Source: Eriocheir sinensis
Lineage: Eukaryota > Arthropoda > Malacostraca > Decapoda > Varunidae
Direction: 5' to 3'
Assembly: GCF_024679095.1 (NCBI RefSeq)
Contig: NC_066571.1
Location: 3,225,283-3,289,282 of the forward strand
Length of the DNA stretch: 64,000 bases
Part shown: one piece after another, positions 1 to 11,900 of the stretch
How the letters are laid out: each line of letters opens with the position of its first letter
Position numbering within the stretch: the first letter of the stretch is position 1
Made by a program: the position numbers and the translations under genes
The notes under the pieces: model-generated
Told to the model about the DNA's origin: nothing
The model's database searches: none
The model's input: the letters and a program-made list of their open reading frames with translations, nothing else

Positions 1-95
1 GCTGCTCCGACAAAAGAAACAAAGAACAAGAGGCGAGAATAGAGGTCAGTTTCGGGTGAAGAGGTGTCTTGATACTCTCCTAGATTAAGACTATG
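1..95 (+). repeat. fragment of dispersed SINE-like element
   Basis: The stretch with GAGGTCAGTTTCGGGTGAAG followed by GTGTCTTGATACTCTCC matches the tail of a short element found again at 2424-2575, 17309-17447, 42681-42830 and 58047-58110. Fuller copies also carry a poly-T/poly-A-flanked part with GCTCAAGGGC and CCGCTACTCGC. I infer a non-autonomous retroelement from its dispersed, A/T-tract-flanked copies. The 5' part is cut by the window edge. Confidence 0.5.
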
Positions 96-225
96 GAGTA
101 CGATGTATTGGGGAGAGATGTGACTCGAAATTAAGACTAGGGTGTACGATGTATTGGGGAGAGATGTGACTCGAAATTAAGACTGGGGTGTAAGCAGATA
201 TATAGGAAAAAGATGTGATTCGGAT
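84..225. repeat. short tandem repeat, about 50-bp unit, 2.5 copies
   Basis: The phrase GATGTATTGGGGAGAGATGT with GACTCGAAATTAAGACT recurs nearly unchanged twice, then decays. No gene is supported here. Confidence 0.6.
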
Positions 226-255
226 AGGCAGGGGTGAATGTATATAGGAATGCAG

Positions 256-1316
256 AAACGTTTGTTTATAAGACAAGAGGGAAAGTCAAGAATGCAGAGA
301 TGTTTGGTTTCAAGACGAGAAGGGAGGTTAGAATGCAGAAATGTTTGGTTATATGACAGGAAGGGAGGTTAGGAATGCAGACATGTTTGGTTATATGACA
401 GGAAGGGAGGTTAGGAATGCAGACATGTTTGGTTATATGACAGGAAGGGAGGTTAGGAATACAGAAATGTTTGGTTATATGACAGGAAGGGAGGTTAGGA
501 ATGCAGAAATGTTTGGTTATATGACAGGAAGGGAGGTTAGGAATGCAGACATGTTTGGTTATATGACAGGAAGGGAGGTTAGGAATACAGAAATGTTTGG
601 TTATATGACAGGAAGGGAGGTTAGGAATACAGAAATGTTTGGTTATATGACAGGAAGGGAGGTTAGGAATGCAGAGATGTTTGGTTATATGACAGGAAGG
701 GAGGTTAGGAATGCAGAAATGTTTGGTTATATGACAGGAAGGGAGGTTAGGAATGCAGAAATGTTTGGTTATATGACAGGAAGGGAGGTTAGGAATGCAG
801 AGATGTTTGGTTATAAGACAAGAAGGGAGGTTAGGAATGCAGAGATGTTTGGTTATAAGGCAAGAAGAGAGGTTAGGAATGCAGAGATGTTTGGTTATAA
901 GACAAGAAGGGAGGTTAGGAATGCAGAGATGTTTGGTTATAAGACAAGAAGGGAGGTTAGGAATGCAGAGATGTTTGGTTATAAGGCAAGAGGGAAGGTT
1001 AGGAATGCAGAGATGTTTGGTTATAAGACAAGAAGGGAGGTTAGGAATGCAGAGATGTTTGGTTATAAGACAAGAAGGGAGGTTAGGAATGCAGAGATGT
1101 TTGGTTATAAGACAAGAAGGGAGGTTAGGAATGCAGAGATGTTTGGTTATAAGACAAGAAGGGAGGTTAGAAATGCAGAGATGTTTGGTTATAAGGCAAG
1201 AAGAGAGGTTAGGAATGCAGAGATGTTTGGTTATACGACAAGAAGGGAAGTTGGTTTTAAGACAAGAAGGGAGGTTAGGAATGCAGAGATGTTCGGTTAA
1301 CGACAAGAAGGGAGGT
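256..1316. repeat. 42-bp minisatellite, about 25 copies
   Basis: The unit contains GAATGCAGAAATGTTTGGTT and GACAGGAAGGGAGGTTAG. Units before about 800 mostly read TATATGACAGG and later ones TATAAGACAAG, so two variant blocks lie side by side. The unit is 14 codons long and has no stops in several frames on both strands, which explains the long open frames. None has a start, end or neighbour that suggests a gene. Confidence 0.9.
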
Positions 1317-1567
1317 TAGTGTTGTGGTATAAGAGGATAGTGATAGGAACTTTATAAGGGACGGGGGAGTTAGGGAAGGGTGAGAGAAGCGGGTTGATGT
1401 ATAAAGGAGGACATGTGACTGAAGGAAGAGAATGGAGGTCAGTTTATGGGAAGGTGTGACTTATGGAAGGGGGATGGGGCGAGGCTTATAGAAGAGAGGT
1501 GTAACTTGAGGAGGGAGAGGAATGACTTAAAAGCGAGGTGTATACTTAGGTTCATAAGGGAGAGAAT

Positions 1568-1980
1568 AGACCTAAACAGCAGGGGTGGAGGGTTATATGG
1601 AGGGGGGAAGTGGATCAAGGGTGGGGTGGTTGCAGGCTCATAAGGGAGAGAAGAGACCTAAACAGCAGGGGTGGAGGGTTATGTGGAGGGGGGAAGTGGA
1701 TCAAGGATGGGGTGATTGCAGGCTCATAAGGGAGAGAAGAGACCTTATCAGCAAAGTGGAGGGGGGAAGTGGATCAAGGGTGGGGTGTTTGCAGGCTCAT
1801 AAGGGAGATAAGAGACCTTATCAGCAGGGGTGGAGGGTTATGTGGAGGGGGGAAGTGGATCAAGGGTGGGGTGGTTGCAGGCTCATAAGGGAGAGAAGAG
1901 GCCTAATCAGCAAGGGTGGAGGGTTATGTGGGTGGGTGGGTGGGGGGTGGCAGTGGAACAAGAGTGGGGTGTTTGCAGGT
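1568..1980. repeat. G-rich minisatellite, about 80-85-bp unit, 4-5 copies
   Basis: The unit carries CAGCAGGGGTGGAGGGTTAT, GGGGGGAAGTGGATCAAGG and TTGCAGGCTCATAAGGGAGA. One unit has an internal deletion near 1755. The flanks (1317-1567 and 1981-2423) are G-rich and show nothing recognisable. Confidence 0.75.
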
Positions 1981-2423
1981 CTATGAGGTCCAGAAACGAC
2001 TTAAGCAGCAGGGTTGGGGCAGGAGTTGGAAAGGGGATCATGCGTAGTTTTTTTTTGCACGTTTGTAGGGGCGGAAAGCGACTTAAAGAGCAGGGGTGGT
2101 TATGTGGGGGTGGAAAGAGAGTGAATGGCGGGGTGCTAGTAGGTTTAGAGAGATTAGCGGTTACCTGACAATGGAGGTGTAGATAGGGAGCATAAGGATG
2201 AGGGGGGAGGTGGGGGGAGGTCAGTGCATACATGGGCGAAGGGGGAGGAGGGGAGCTTAGGGACTTAAGGGGCTGAAGGTAGGTTTGTAGAGGTAAGGGA
2301 TTTTATAGTAAAGGGCAGGATGTGAAAGCAGGTGTATTACAGAGGTAGATGGTGAGAAATGACAATACCAGGACCGGGGTGTAGACATATGTATAAATTA
2401 CTAAAGGGTGCTGTCAGTAATGT

Positions 2424-2575
2424 AAGGGTCGGGCCGTGGGTAGACCTCTCTTTCGGCCACCTCTTTTGATTCTTTTTTTTAGGAGCAGCGAGTAGCGGGC
2501 TTTTTTTTATTATTGTTTCCTTTTTTGTGTGCCCTTGAGCTGTCTCCTTTGTTGTAAAAAAAAAAAAAAAGGGCG
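2424..2575 (-). repeat. dispersed SINE-like element, minus orientation
   Basis: On the minus strand this reads poly-T, ACAACAAAGGAGACAGCTC, AAGGGCACAC, A-rich tract, CCCGCTACTCGCTGCTCC, then GGCCGAAAGAGAGGTC. The same order occurs at 17309-17447 (+) and 42681-42830 (-). There is no protein-coding capacity. Confidence 0.6.
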
Positions 2576-2739
2576 ACCGAGGTGTATGTAGGTATGTAGG
2601 GGTGAAAGGTGGCACATGAAGACCCAGTTACAGTTTCCTCGCGTGTGCAGCAAGACGAGGAATGCTGCAAAGACCAGGAAGCGGAAGGCACTAAAGGCTG
2701 CAGCTGGCTTATGTGGGACCGAGAGGACAGGAAGAGAAA

Positions 2740-2860
2740 GAGAGTTGGAGAAGGAAAGTTAGAAAGGGAGGAGAAGTTGGAAAAGGGGTTAGCAAGGGAG
2801 GTGAAGTTGGAAAAGGGGTTAGCAAGGGAGGAGAAGTTGGAAAAGGGGTTAGAGAGGAGG
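2740..2860. repeat. 30-bp purine-rich tandem repeat, 3 copies
   Basis: GAAGTTGGAAAAGGGGTTAG followed by CAAGGGAGG repeats three times in a purine-rich strand. The 30-bp length keeps frames open, so the local reading frames are not evidence of a gene. Confidence 0.65.
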
Positions 2861-2899
2861 AGGACGAGGAGCTGGGTGGGGAAGCTAAAGAGGTTAGAG

Positions 2900-3655
2900 G
2901 GAAAGGGATGATGAAATTGAGCAAGAAAGTAATGGAGGAGTTTGTGGGAAGCATGTAGGGGGAACAGGTAACATATAGCCTGGGTTCATAAAGATATATA
3001 ATCAAACGGCCACCATTGTTTTTTTTAGGCATTTCTGGCATTAAAATATAATAAAAGTGGGAAGATCTCCTTCTCTTTCCACTTTTACTCATCCGATAAT
3101 GAAAATATTGATTATGCTGAAAAAAAAGGTTAACGTAGTGCAGAATTAGAGGCGTTTTAGGCTATACTCTCGTGGCTACCAGGTAAACGTGTGTACCTGC
3201 GAACAGTGATGCTCTGCCAGTGACACGAATGTTAAAGCGACCAGAGATTTTGTGCAGCATGGACTATGAGGCAGTTATAACACCTGTGGCAAGGAGCAGT
3301 TACTCACACCATGACCGTCCCCGTGATTTATGTATGCTTCCTTTCCTGCATCCAAGTCCTCCAATATCACTAATTCTAACTCTACATTTCTTTCTCTGCA
3401 TAAAACTTAACCCATTGCAGCTTCGTGTTTTGACTTATAGTACAAGTGTCTGTGTTATCTAGTAGTAAAAAGTATTATAATTCAATCCAAAGCACTACTC
3501 TGATTATTGAAAAGTGTAATTGTAATCATGTGTCGTTTGTAGGAAAATTGGTAACATCCTAAACGGCAACACCATTAACTGTACACCCATCACCGCAGAG
3601 CAACCACACACAAAAAGCACGCATGACCTCTAACCATACACATGATTTATAACTT
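2900..3655. other. no recognisable gene
   Basis: Mixed-composition single-copy-looking DNA. Open frames are short, without splice-consistent neighbours or recognisable motifs. I see no RNA gene. Confidence 0.5.
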
Positions 3656-3657
3656 GT

Positions 3658-3935
3658 CACACCAGTGGCCGAGTGGTCAGCGCGTTGACATGGTACGATC
3701 CCCAAGACCCCTGCATGCCCCACTGCAAACTGATGACAGTTTTCAACTAGTGGCTGAAGATTATCATTTGATGTCCCGACCAATAGTCAATCATAACTTT
3801 AGCGACTTTCATCGATAGAAGCACTGGGGGGCAGCATGGCCAAGCAAGTCATATATCAAGACAGGCGAAATATGTCTCGTCCTCGTCACTAACGGGCTGG
3901 GCCGTCCACCAGACCCCTCAAGAGATTAAGAAAAA
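3658..3935 (+). repeat. possible truncated tRNA-derived SINE
   Basis: AGTGGCCGAGTGGTCAGCGC resembles an RNA polymerase III box A in a tRNA-like head. A clear box B (GGTTCGAATCC-like) is missing, so this is at best a decayed SINE. It abuts the better SINE at 3940-4300. Confidence 0.3.
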
Positions 3936-3939
3936 GGTG

Positions 3940-4299
3940 GTTAGAATATCACCAAAGCAAGGTAGCTAAGACACAGGGTCGTATTATGAGACATTTTGCC
4001 GCCCAAGAACACATATTTGACAAGGCTTTCGCAGGAGTTGTGGGCATTTCCAGGGGTAGTTTTATGACCCTGGTGGTAGTCTGACCCTTCTCCTGTACCA
4101 TGAACCTAAAGAAACACTCATTAGAAGCCGATTGATCCCCTCTTTGACCTTTAGAAATAGCTGATGTGATATGGCAAAGTGTCTTGTAATACCAGCCTAT
4201 GACTCTGCTCGGGTACAGAAATGCCGCCGTGAGCTGCGAACTCGTAACCTCTCGGTTTCGAGGCAAGCACCAAACCCACTGAGCCACCCAGCCCCTCGA

Positions 4300-4300
<1 letters not shown>
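3940..4300 (-). repeat. tRNA-derived SINE, minus orientation
   Basis: Read on the minus strand, it starts GGGCTGGGTGGCTCAGTGGG (box A-like), then CCGAGAGGTTACGAGTTCG (box B-like), followed by about 250 bp of body ending near AGCTACCTTGCTTTGG. The tRNA-like head followed by an unrelated body is the standard SINE layout. The 112-codon open frame across it is a by-product. Confidence 0.55.
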
Positions 4301-5399
<1,099 letters not shown>

Positions 5400-5714
5400 A
5401 GGGGATTGGATGATTAAAAATGTACAGTGAGGAGTGGAAAGATTAGTTTGCAAAAATATTAAGAACTTTAGTGCTGCAAGTAAGCAGGAGAATGAGGAGA
5501 AAGGGAAGAACAAGAACAAGAAAGAGGAGAAGAAGAAAAACAAGAAGTAAAAGAAGATAGAATAAAACGATAACAAGAAATAAGTAAAGATAGAGAAGAA
5601 AAATAAACAGAAGACAAAACAAAAAGAAGAGGAAGAAAAGCAAGAAGCATCAGCAGGTGTTAGATTCCGACGTATGGCTTCTGCTGGCGCACAGGTGGAC
5701 GTGTTTCCTTGACA

Positions 5715-8230
5715 AGACACGAGGCTGGGGGGGTCGGAGTAGGGGTGTTTGTAGGGGTGGTCGTAGGGATGATGGGGGTCGGAGTAGGGGTGGTTGTAGG
5801 GGTGGTCGTAGGGGTGGAGGGGGTCGGAGTAGGGGTGGTTGTAGGGGTGGTCGTAGGGATGGAGGGGGTCGGAGTAGGGGTGGTTGTAGGTGGTCGTAGG
5901 GATGGAGGGTCAGAGTAGGGGGGGTTGTAGGTGTGGAGGGGGTCGAAGTAGGGGTGGTTGTAATGGTGGAGGAGGTCAGGAGGGGTGGTTGTAGGGGTGG
6001 AGGGGGTCGGAGTAAAGGTGGTTGTAGGTGTGGAGGGGGTCGGAGTAGGGGTGGTTGTAGGGATGGAGGGGGTCGGAGTAGGGGTGGTTGTAGGTGTGGA
6101 GGGGGTCGGAGTAGGGGTGGTTGTAGTGGTGGAGGGGGTCGGAGCAGGGGTGGTTGTAGGTGTGGAGGGGTCGGAGTAGGGGTGGTTGTAGGGGTGGAGG
6201 GGGTCGGAGTAGGGGTGGTTGTTGGGGGGGAGGGATCAGGTAGGGGGTTGTAGGTGTGGAGGGGTCAAGTAGGGTGGTTGTAATGGTGGAGGGGTCAGGT
6301 AGGGGTGGTTGTAGGGTCAGGTAGGGGTGGTTGTAGGGGTGGAGGGGTCAGGTAGGGGTGGTTGTAGGTGTGGAGGGTCAGGTAGGGGTGGTTGTCGGGG
6401 TGGAGGGGTCGGAGTAGGGGTGGTTGTAGTGGTGGAGGGGGTCGGAGTAGGGGTGGTTGTAGGGGTGGAGGGGGTCGGAGTAGGGGTGGTTGTAGGTGTG
6501 GAGGGGGTCGGAGTAGGGGTGGTTGTAGGGGTGGAGGGGGTCGGAGTAGCGGTGGTTGTAGGTGTGGAGGGGGTCGGAGTAAGGGTGGTTGTAGTGGTGG
6601 AGGGTCAGAGTAGCAGTGGTTGTAGGGGTGGAGGGTCGGAGTAGGGGTGGTTGTAGTGGTGGAGGGTCAGATGGCAGTGGTTGTAGTGGTGGAGGGGTCA
6701 GAGTAGGGGTGGTTGTAGGGGTGGTTTAGGTGTAGAGGGGTTGGAGTAGGGGTGGTTGTAGGGGTGGAGGGGTCAGGTAGCGGTGGTTGTAGGGGTGGAG
6801 GGGGTCGGAGTAGGGGTGGTTGTAGGGGTGGAGGGGGTCGGAGTAGGGGTGGTTGTAGGGATGGAGGGGTCAGGTAGGGGTGGTTGTAGGGTGGAGGGGT
6901 CAGAGTAGGGGTGGTTGTAGGGGTGGAGGGGTCAGGTAGGGGTGGTCGTAGGTGTGGAGGGACAGGTAGGGGTGGTTGTTGGTGTGGTGGGGGTCGGAGT
7001 AGGGGTGGTTGTAGGGATGGAGGGGCTCAGGTAGGGGTGGTTGTAGGTGTGGAGGGTCAGGTAGGGGTGGTTGTAGGTGTGGAGGGGTCAGGTAGGGGTG
7101 GTTGTAGGGTGGAGGGTCAGGTAGGGGTGGTTGTAGGTGTGGAGGGGTCAGAGTAGGGGTGGTTGTAGTGGTGGAGGGGGTCGGACTAGGGGTGGTTGTA
7201 GTGGTGGAGGGGTCAGGAGGTGGTTGTAGGTGTGGAGGGGTCAGGTAGGGGTGGTTGTAGGGGTGGAGGGGTCAGGTAGGGGTGGTTGTAGGTGTGGAGG
7301 GGTCAGGTAGGGGTCGTTGTAGGTGTGGAGGGGGTAGGAGTAGGGGTGGTTGTAGGGGTGGAGGGGGTCGGAGTAGGGGTGGTTGTAGGTGTGGAGGGGT
7401 CAGGTAGGGGTGGTTGTAGGGGTGGAGGGGGTCGGAGTAGGGGTGGTTGTAGGGGTGGAGGGGGTCGGAGTAGGGGTGGTTGTAGGGGTGGAGGGGGTCG
7501 GAGTAGGGGTGGTTGTAGTGGTGGAGGGGGTCGGAGTAGGGGTGGTTGTAGTGGTGGAGGGGGTCGGAGTAGGGGTGGTTGTAGTGGTGGAGGGGGTCGG
7601 AGTAGGGGTGGTTGTAGTGGTGGAGGGGTCAGGTAGGGGTGGTTGTAGTGGTGGAGGGGTCAGAGCAGTGGTTGTAGTGGTGGAGGGTCAGGTAGGGGTG
7701 GTTGTAGGGGTGGAGGGGTCAGAGTAGGGGTGGTTGTAGGTGTGGAGGGGGTCGGAGTAGGGGTGGTTGTAGGGGTGGAGGGGTCAGGTAGGGGTGGTTG
7801 TAGTGGTGGAGGGTCAGTAGGGGTGGTTGTAGGGGTGGAGGGGGTCGGAGTAGGGGTGGTTGTAGGTGTGGAGGGGGTCGGAGTAGGGGTGGTTGTAGGT
7901 GTGGAGGGGGTCGGAGTAGCGGTGGTTGTAGTGGTGGAGGGGGTCGGAGTAGGGGTGGTTGTAGGGATGGACGGGGTCGGAGTAGGGATGGTTGTAGTGG
8001 TGGAGGGGTCGGAGTAGGGGTGGTTGTAGGTGTGGAGGGGGTCGGAGTAGGGGTGGCTGTAGGGGTGGAGGGGGTCGGAGTGGCGGTGGTTGTAGTGGTG
8101 GAGGGGGTCGGAGTAGGGGTGGTTGTAGGGGTGGGGGGGTCGGAGTAGGGGTGGTTGTAGGGGTGGGGGGTCGGAGTAGGGGGGATTGTAGGGGTGGAGG
8201 GGGTCGGAGTAGCGGTGGTTTGGAGGGGCC
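5715..8230. repeat. 33-bp G-rich minisatellite, about 75 copies
   Basis: The unit combines GGTCGGAGTAGGGGTGG with TTGTAGGGGTGGAGGG. It is strongly strand-asymmetric (almost no C on the plus strand) with many GGGG runs. Shorter units with one or two bases missing shift the frames, so there is no continuous reading frame. Unit B has only one or two units at the matching place (about 27553-27620), so the array expanded in A or collapsed in B. Confidence 0.95.
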
Positions 8231-8390
8231 GGAGTGGCGGTGGTTCTAGAGGTGGTTGTAAGGGTGGATGGAAGGACCTTATCAGGAGTGATGTACCCGA
8301 GGAGGTGTTTGCTATTGGGAACACTATCATGTTCTCATCGGTAAAGGAAAGACCACAACACGGGCAAACTTTTATTTTTTCCTTCGACAT
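7719..8390 (-). CDS. hypothetical open frame with CPCC motif at N-terminus
   Basis: The frame starts MSKEKIKVCPCCGLSF and runs about 45 residues in complex sequence before entering the Pro/Thr-rich minisatellite. A Cys-Pro-Cys-Cys cluster could bind metal, but there is no second Cys/His pair. The same N-terminus occurs at 27769 in unit B, where the frame runs into the Harbinger element. Both copies come from one duplication, so their agreement is weak evidence of function. It could equally be 3' sequence of the giant gene. Confidence 0.2.
   Translation of the reverse strand: MSKEKIKVCPCCGLSFTDENMIVFPIANTSSGTSLLIRSFHPPLQPPLEPPPLRPLQTTATPTPSTPTIPPTPTPHPYNHPYSDPPTPTTTPTPTPSTTTTTATPTPSTPTATPTPTPSTPTTTPTPTPPPLQPSLLRPRPSLQPPLLRPPPPLQPPLLRPPPHLQPPLLRPPPHLQPPLLRPPPPLQPPLLTLHHYNHPYLTPPPLQPPLLRPPPHLQPPLL
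8371..8376 (-). terminator. candidate polyadenylation signal of giant gene A
   Basis: AATAAA on the minus strand, about 580 bp beyond the stop codon at 8955 and present at the same relative place in unit B (27750). No nearer perfect signal was seen. Transcript data would be needed to confirm it. Confidence 0.35.
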
Positions 8391-8954
8391 TCGTCACGTC
8401 ATCTCATACTTCTTTATACGAATAAGTACTAATAAAAGATAAAATATTAAAAGATTTACAAGTACTTACTAATGTAAGCTGTCGTCTAGATATCAAAGAG
8501 GCAACGAAATATTTCACGGTTTTCTTAAAAACAATATTGGTAAAACATTTCTTAGTCATTTATGCAATGAATTACTCATTTACAAACTTTACACCAAATC
8601 ATTATTCTCTCCATTTTTCTTAAAACCTTAGAAAATTGGTAAAACTAATTATATTCCAGCAGAGTTTAAAAAAGTACACAATTTGTGTTCGTCACATTAA
8701 GGAAAGGTAGATAACTAAAAGAAAATCACTTAAAGAAACAGGAAACATGAAGAGGGTGAGTGTAATATGACTCAAGAATAATGAAACACTGTATACAAAT
8801 GGACAATGACAGTATGAAACTTTTCCCTACACTATTTCTTTCCACACTTCATCCTGCGACGCTGCCATTTTTTCGCCTAGTCTCCCTCGCACGTAGAGCA
8901 GCGTTGTGTGTGCACTGCTGTGGCTGAGAGCATCTTGTCTGCACGCCTCTTTCC

Positions 8955-11900
8955 TTACTTCTCCGTGTCGCGATCCTGGGAGTGACTTGCTCCTGGTGGG
9001 GAATCGGTTGTAATCTGTTGAGCGGGAGGACTTGGGCTTGGTATGGGAACGTTTGGGAACGGTACTCGGGAGGGGCTGTGACTCAGTCTCGGCGCGGAAA
9101 TTATTGAAAGCTCAAAAGCAGGGGGACTTGGACTTCTCGGGGAATATAATATAAGCGCTCCTCGAAAGGGAGAACATCTAACTGAAACTGATGACATCTC
9201 TTGTGGGGGGGAAGATGGACCTTGCGAGGAAAGTTCTGACCTCTCTGGTCCGGGGAGACTTGAAAATGGCAGGGGAATTCTTGGCACCTCTTGTGGCGGG
9301 GGAGTTGTATTTAGCGGGGAACCTTGTGACCCTTCTGGGCCGGGGAGGCTTGTATTTAGGGGGGAGACTCGTGACACTTCTTGGCGGGGGAAACTTGTAC
9401 TTGGCGGGAGAACTCGTGACACTTCTTGGCGGGGGAAACTTGTACTTGGCGGGAGAACTCGTGACATTTCTGGACTGGAGAAACTTGTACTTGGCGGGAG
9501 AACTCGTGACACTTCTTGGCGGGGGAAACTTGTACTTGGCGGGAGAACTCGTGACACTTCTTGGCGGGGGAAACTTGTACTTGGCGGGAGAACTCGTGAC
9601 ACTTCTTGGCGGGGGAAACTTGTACTTGGCGGGAGAACTCTTGACACTTCTGGACTGGAGAAACTTGTACTTGGCGGGAGAACTCGTGACATTTCTGGAC
9701 TGGAGAAACTTGTACTTGGCGGGAGAACTCGTGACACTTCTGGGCGGGGGAAACTTGTACTTGGCGGGAGAACTCGTGACACTTCTGGACTGGAGAAACT
9801 TGTACTTGGCGGGAGAACTCGTGACACTTCTGGACTGGAGAAACTTGTACTTGGCGGGAGAACTCGTGACACTTCTTGGCGGGGGAAACTTGTACTTGGC
9901 GGGAGAACTCGTGACACTTCTGGTCTGGAGAAACTTGTACTTGGCGGGAAAACTCGTGACACTTCTGGACTGGAGAAACTTGTACTTGGCGGGAAAACTC
10001 GTGACACTTCTGGACTGGAGAAACTTGTACTTGGCGGGAAAACTCGTGACACTTCTGGGCCGGGGAAACTTGTGCTTGGCGGGAAAACTCGTGACACTTC
10101 TGGGCCGGGGAAACTTGTACTTGGCGGGAGAACTCGTGACACTTCTGGGCCGGGGAAACTTGTACTTGGCGGGAAAACTCGTGACACTTCTTGGCGGGGG
10201 AAACTTGTACTTGGCGGGAAATCTCGTGACACTTCTGGACTGGAGAAACTTGTACTTGGCGGGAAAACTCGTGACACTTCTTGGCGGGGGAAACTTGTAC
10301 TTGGCGGGAAAACTCGTGACACTTCTGGACTGGAGAAACTTGTACTTGGCGGGAAAACTCGTGACACTTCTGGGCCGGGGAAACTTGTACTTGGCGGGAA
10401 AACTCGTGACACTTCTGGGCAGGGGAAACTTGTACTTGGCGGGAAAACTCGTGACACTTCTGGGCGGGGGAAACTTGTACTTGGCGGGAAAACTCGTGAC
10501 ACTTCTGGACTGGAGAAACTTGCACTTGGCGGGAAAACTCGTGACACTTCTGGACTGGAGAAACTTGCACTTGGCGGGAAAACTCGTGACACTTCTGGAC
10601 TGGAGAAACTTGCACTTGGCGGGAAAACTCCTGACATTTCTGAACTGGAGAAACTTGCACTTGGCGGGAAAACTTGTGACACTTCTGGGCGGGGGAAACT
10701 TGTACTTGGCGGGAAAACTCGTGACACTTCTGGACTGGAGAAACTTGTACTTGGCGGGAAAACTCGTGACATTTCTTCTCGGGGGAAACTTGCACTTGGC
10801 GGGGAAACTCGTGACACTTCTTGGCAGGGGAAATTTGTACTTGGCGGGAAAACTCGTGACACTTCCTGGCGGGGGAAACTTGTACTTGGCGGGGAAACTC
10901 GTGACACTTCTTGGTGGATGAGGCGTGCACCTGGGACAACTTGCATTTCAGGATGACTTAGCGCAGAAAGTTTTGGTTCTCTGTGTATTTCCGGTAGTTG
11001 GGAATAATCCCTTGGCGGCGAAACATCTGGAAGTTTTGGAAGAGGGAGATTCTGACTTAGCTGGGAAAGTCGTAGTAATCCCTGCATTCGTGGTAGGGGG
11101 TGATATTTTCTAGGCGGGGAAACATCTGGAATTTCTACTTGAAGGGAACTCTGACTTCGCTGGAAAAGTGGTTGTAGATTCTGCCTTTGAGGTAGCAGAT
11201 GACTTGCACTTGGTGTTGAAATACATGGCATTTCTGTGCGATCGGAGTTTTTATTGGGTGAAAAAATTCCTTTCACATCTTGGCATGGGGGGCTTGGATT
11301 TACTGATGACTTTAATTGTGGTCTTGAAATTTGTGATAGCAAGGGTCTTATTCGTGGTGGGGAAAGTTTTTGCATTTCTGTACACGGGGGATTCGAAGTA
11401 TATGGTGGAAGGGTCTGTAATCTCAACCTTTGTGGTAAGGAGGGCATTGTACTTTGCGGGGGACCTCTTGCAGATGAAATTTCTGTTTGTAGAGGACTAA
11501 GACTCATTGAGGAATATCCTGACGTCTCTGGTAGGCTTGGACTTATTCTTGGCTGGGTTTCTTTTAAAGTTCGTGTAAGAAAAGGACTTTGACTTTGATC
11601 GATGGGGTTGACCCTGGATTTCCTCTTGGTGAGGAACGAACGGATTTTAGCGGAAACGGACCCTGACTTCACTACCAAGGAACTGGATTCTGCGATGGAA
11701 GATTTAGGCCTAACGGAGGGAGAACTGGATTGTGATTTAATGGGAGTTGACTCAGACCCAACGACACAACTGGACTTAGTTTTTGTGGGAATGGACTTTA
11801 AGGGGATTGACGTGGCAGAGGACGACGTATTTTTGATTGTGGGAAAGACTGATGAAGTGTATGATTTTTCTCTGGATGACTTGGACTCGCCCAGAGTAGT

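Noticed and set aside
266..1319. Long open frames on both strands (up to 346 codons)
   Set aside because: They follow from a stop-free 42-bp tandem unit; several frames are open at once and none has gene context.
9191..10956. Plus-strand frame of 576 codons ([15 protein letters not shown] repeats)
   Set aside because: Antisense shadow of the 45-bp coding repeat of giant gene A; it ends with the array, and the minus frame alone is open outside it.
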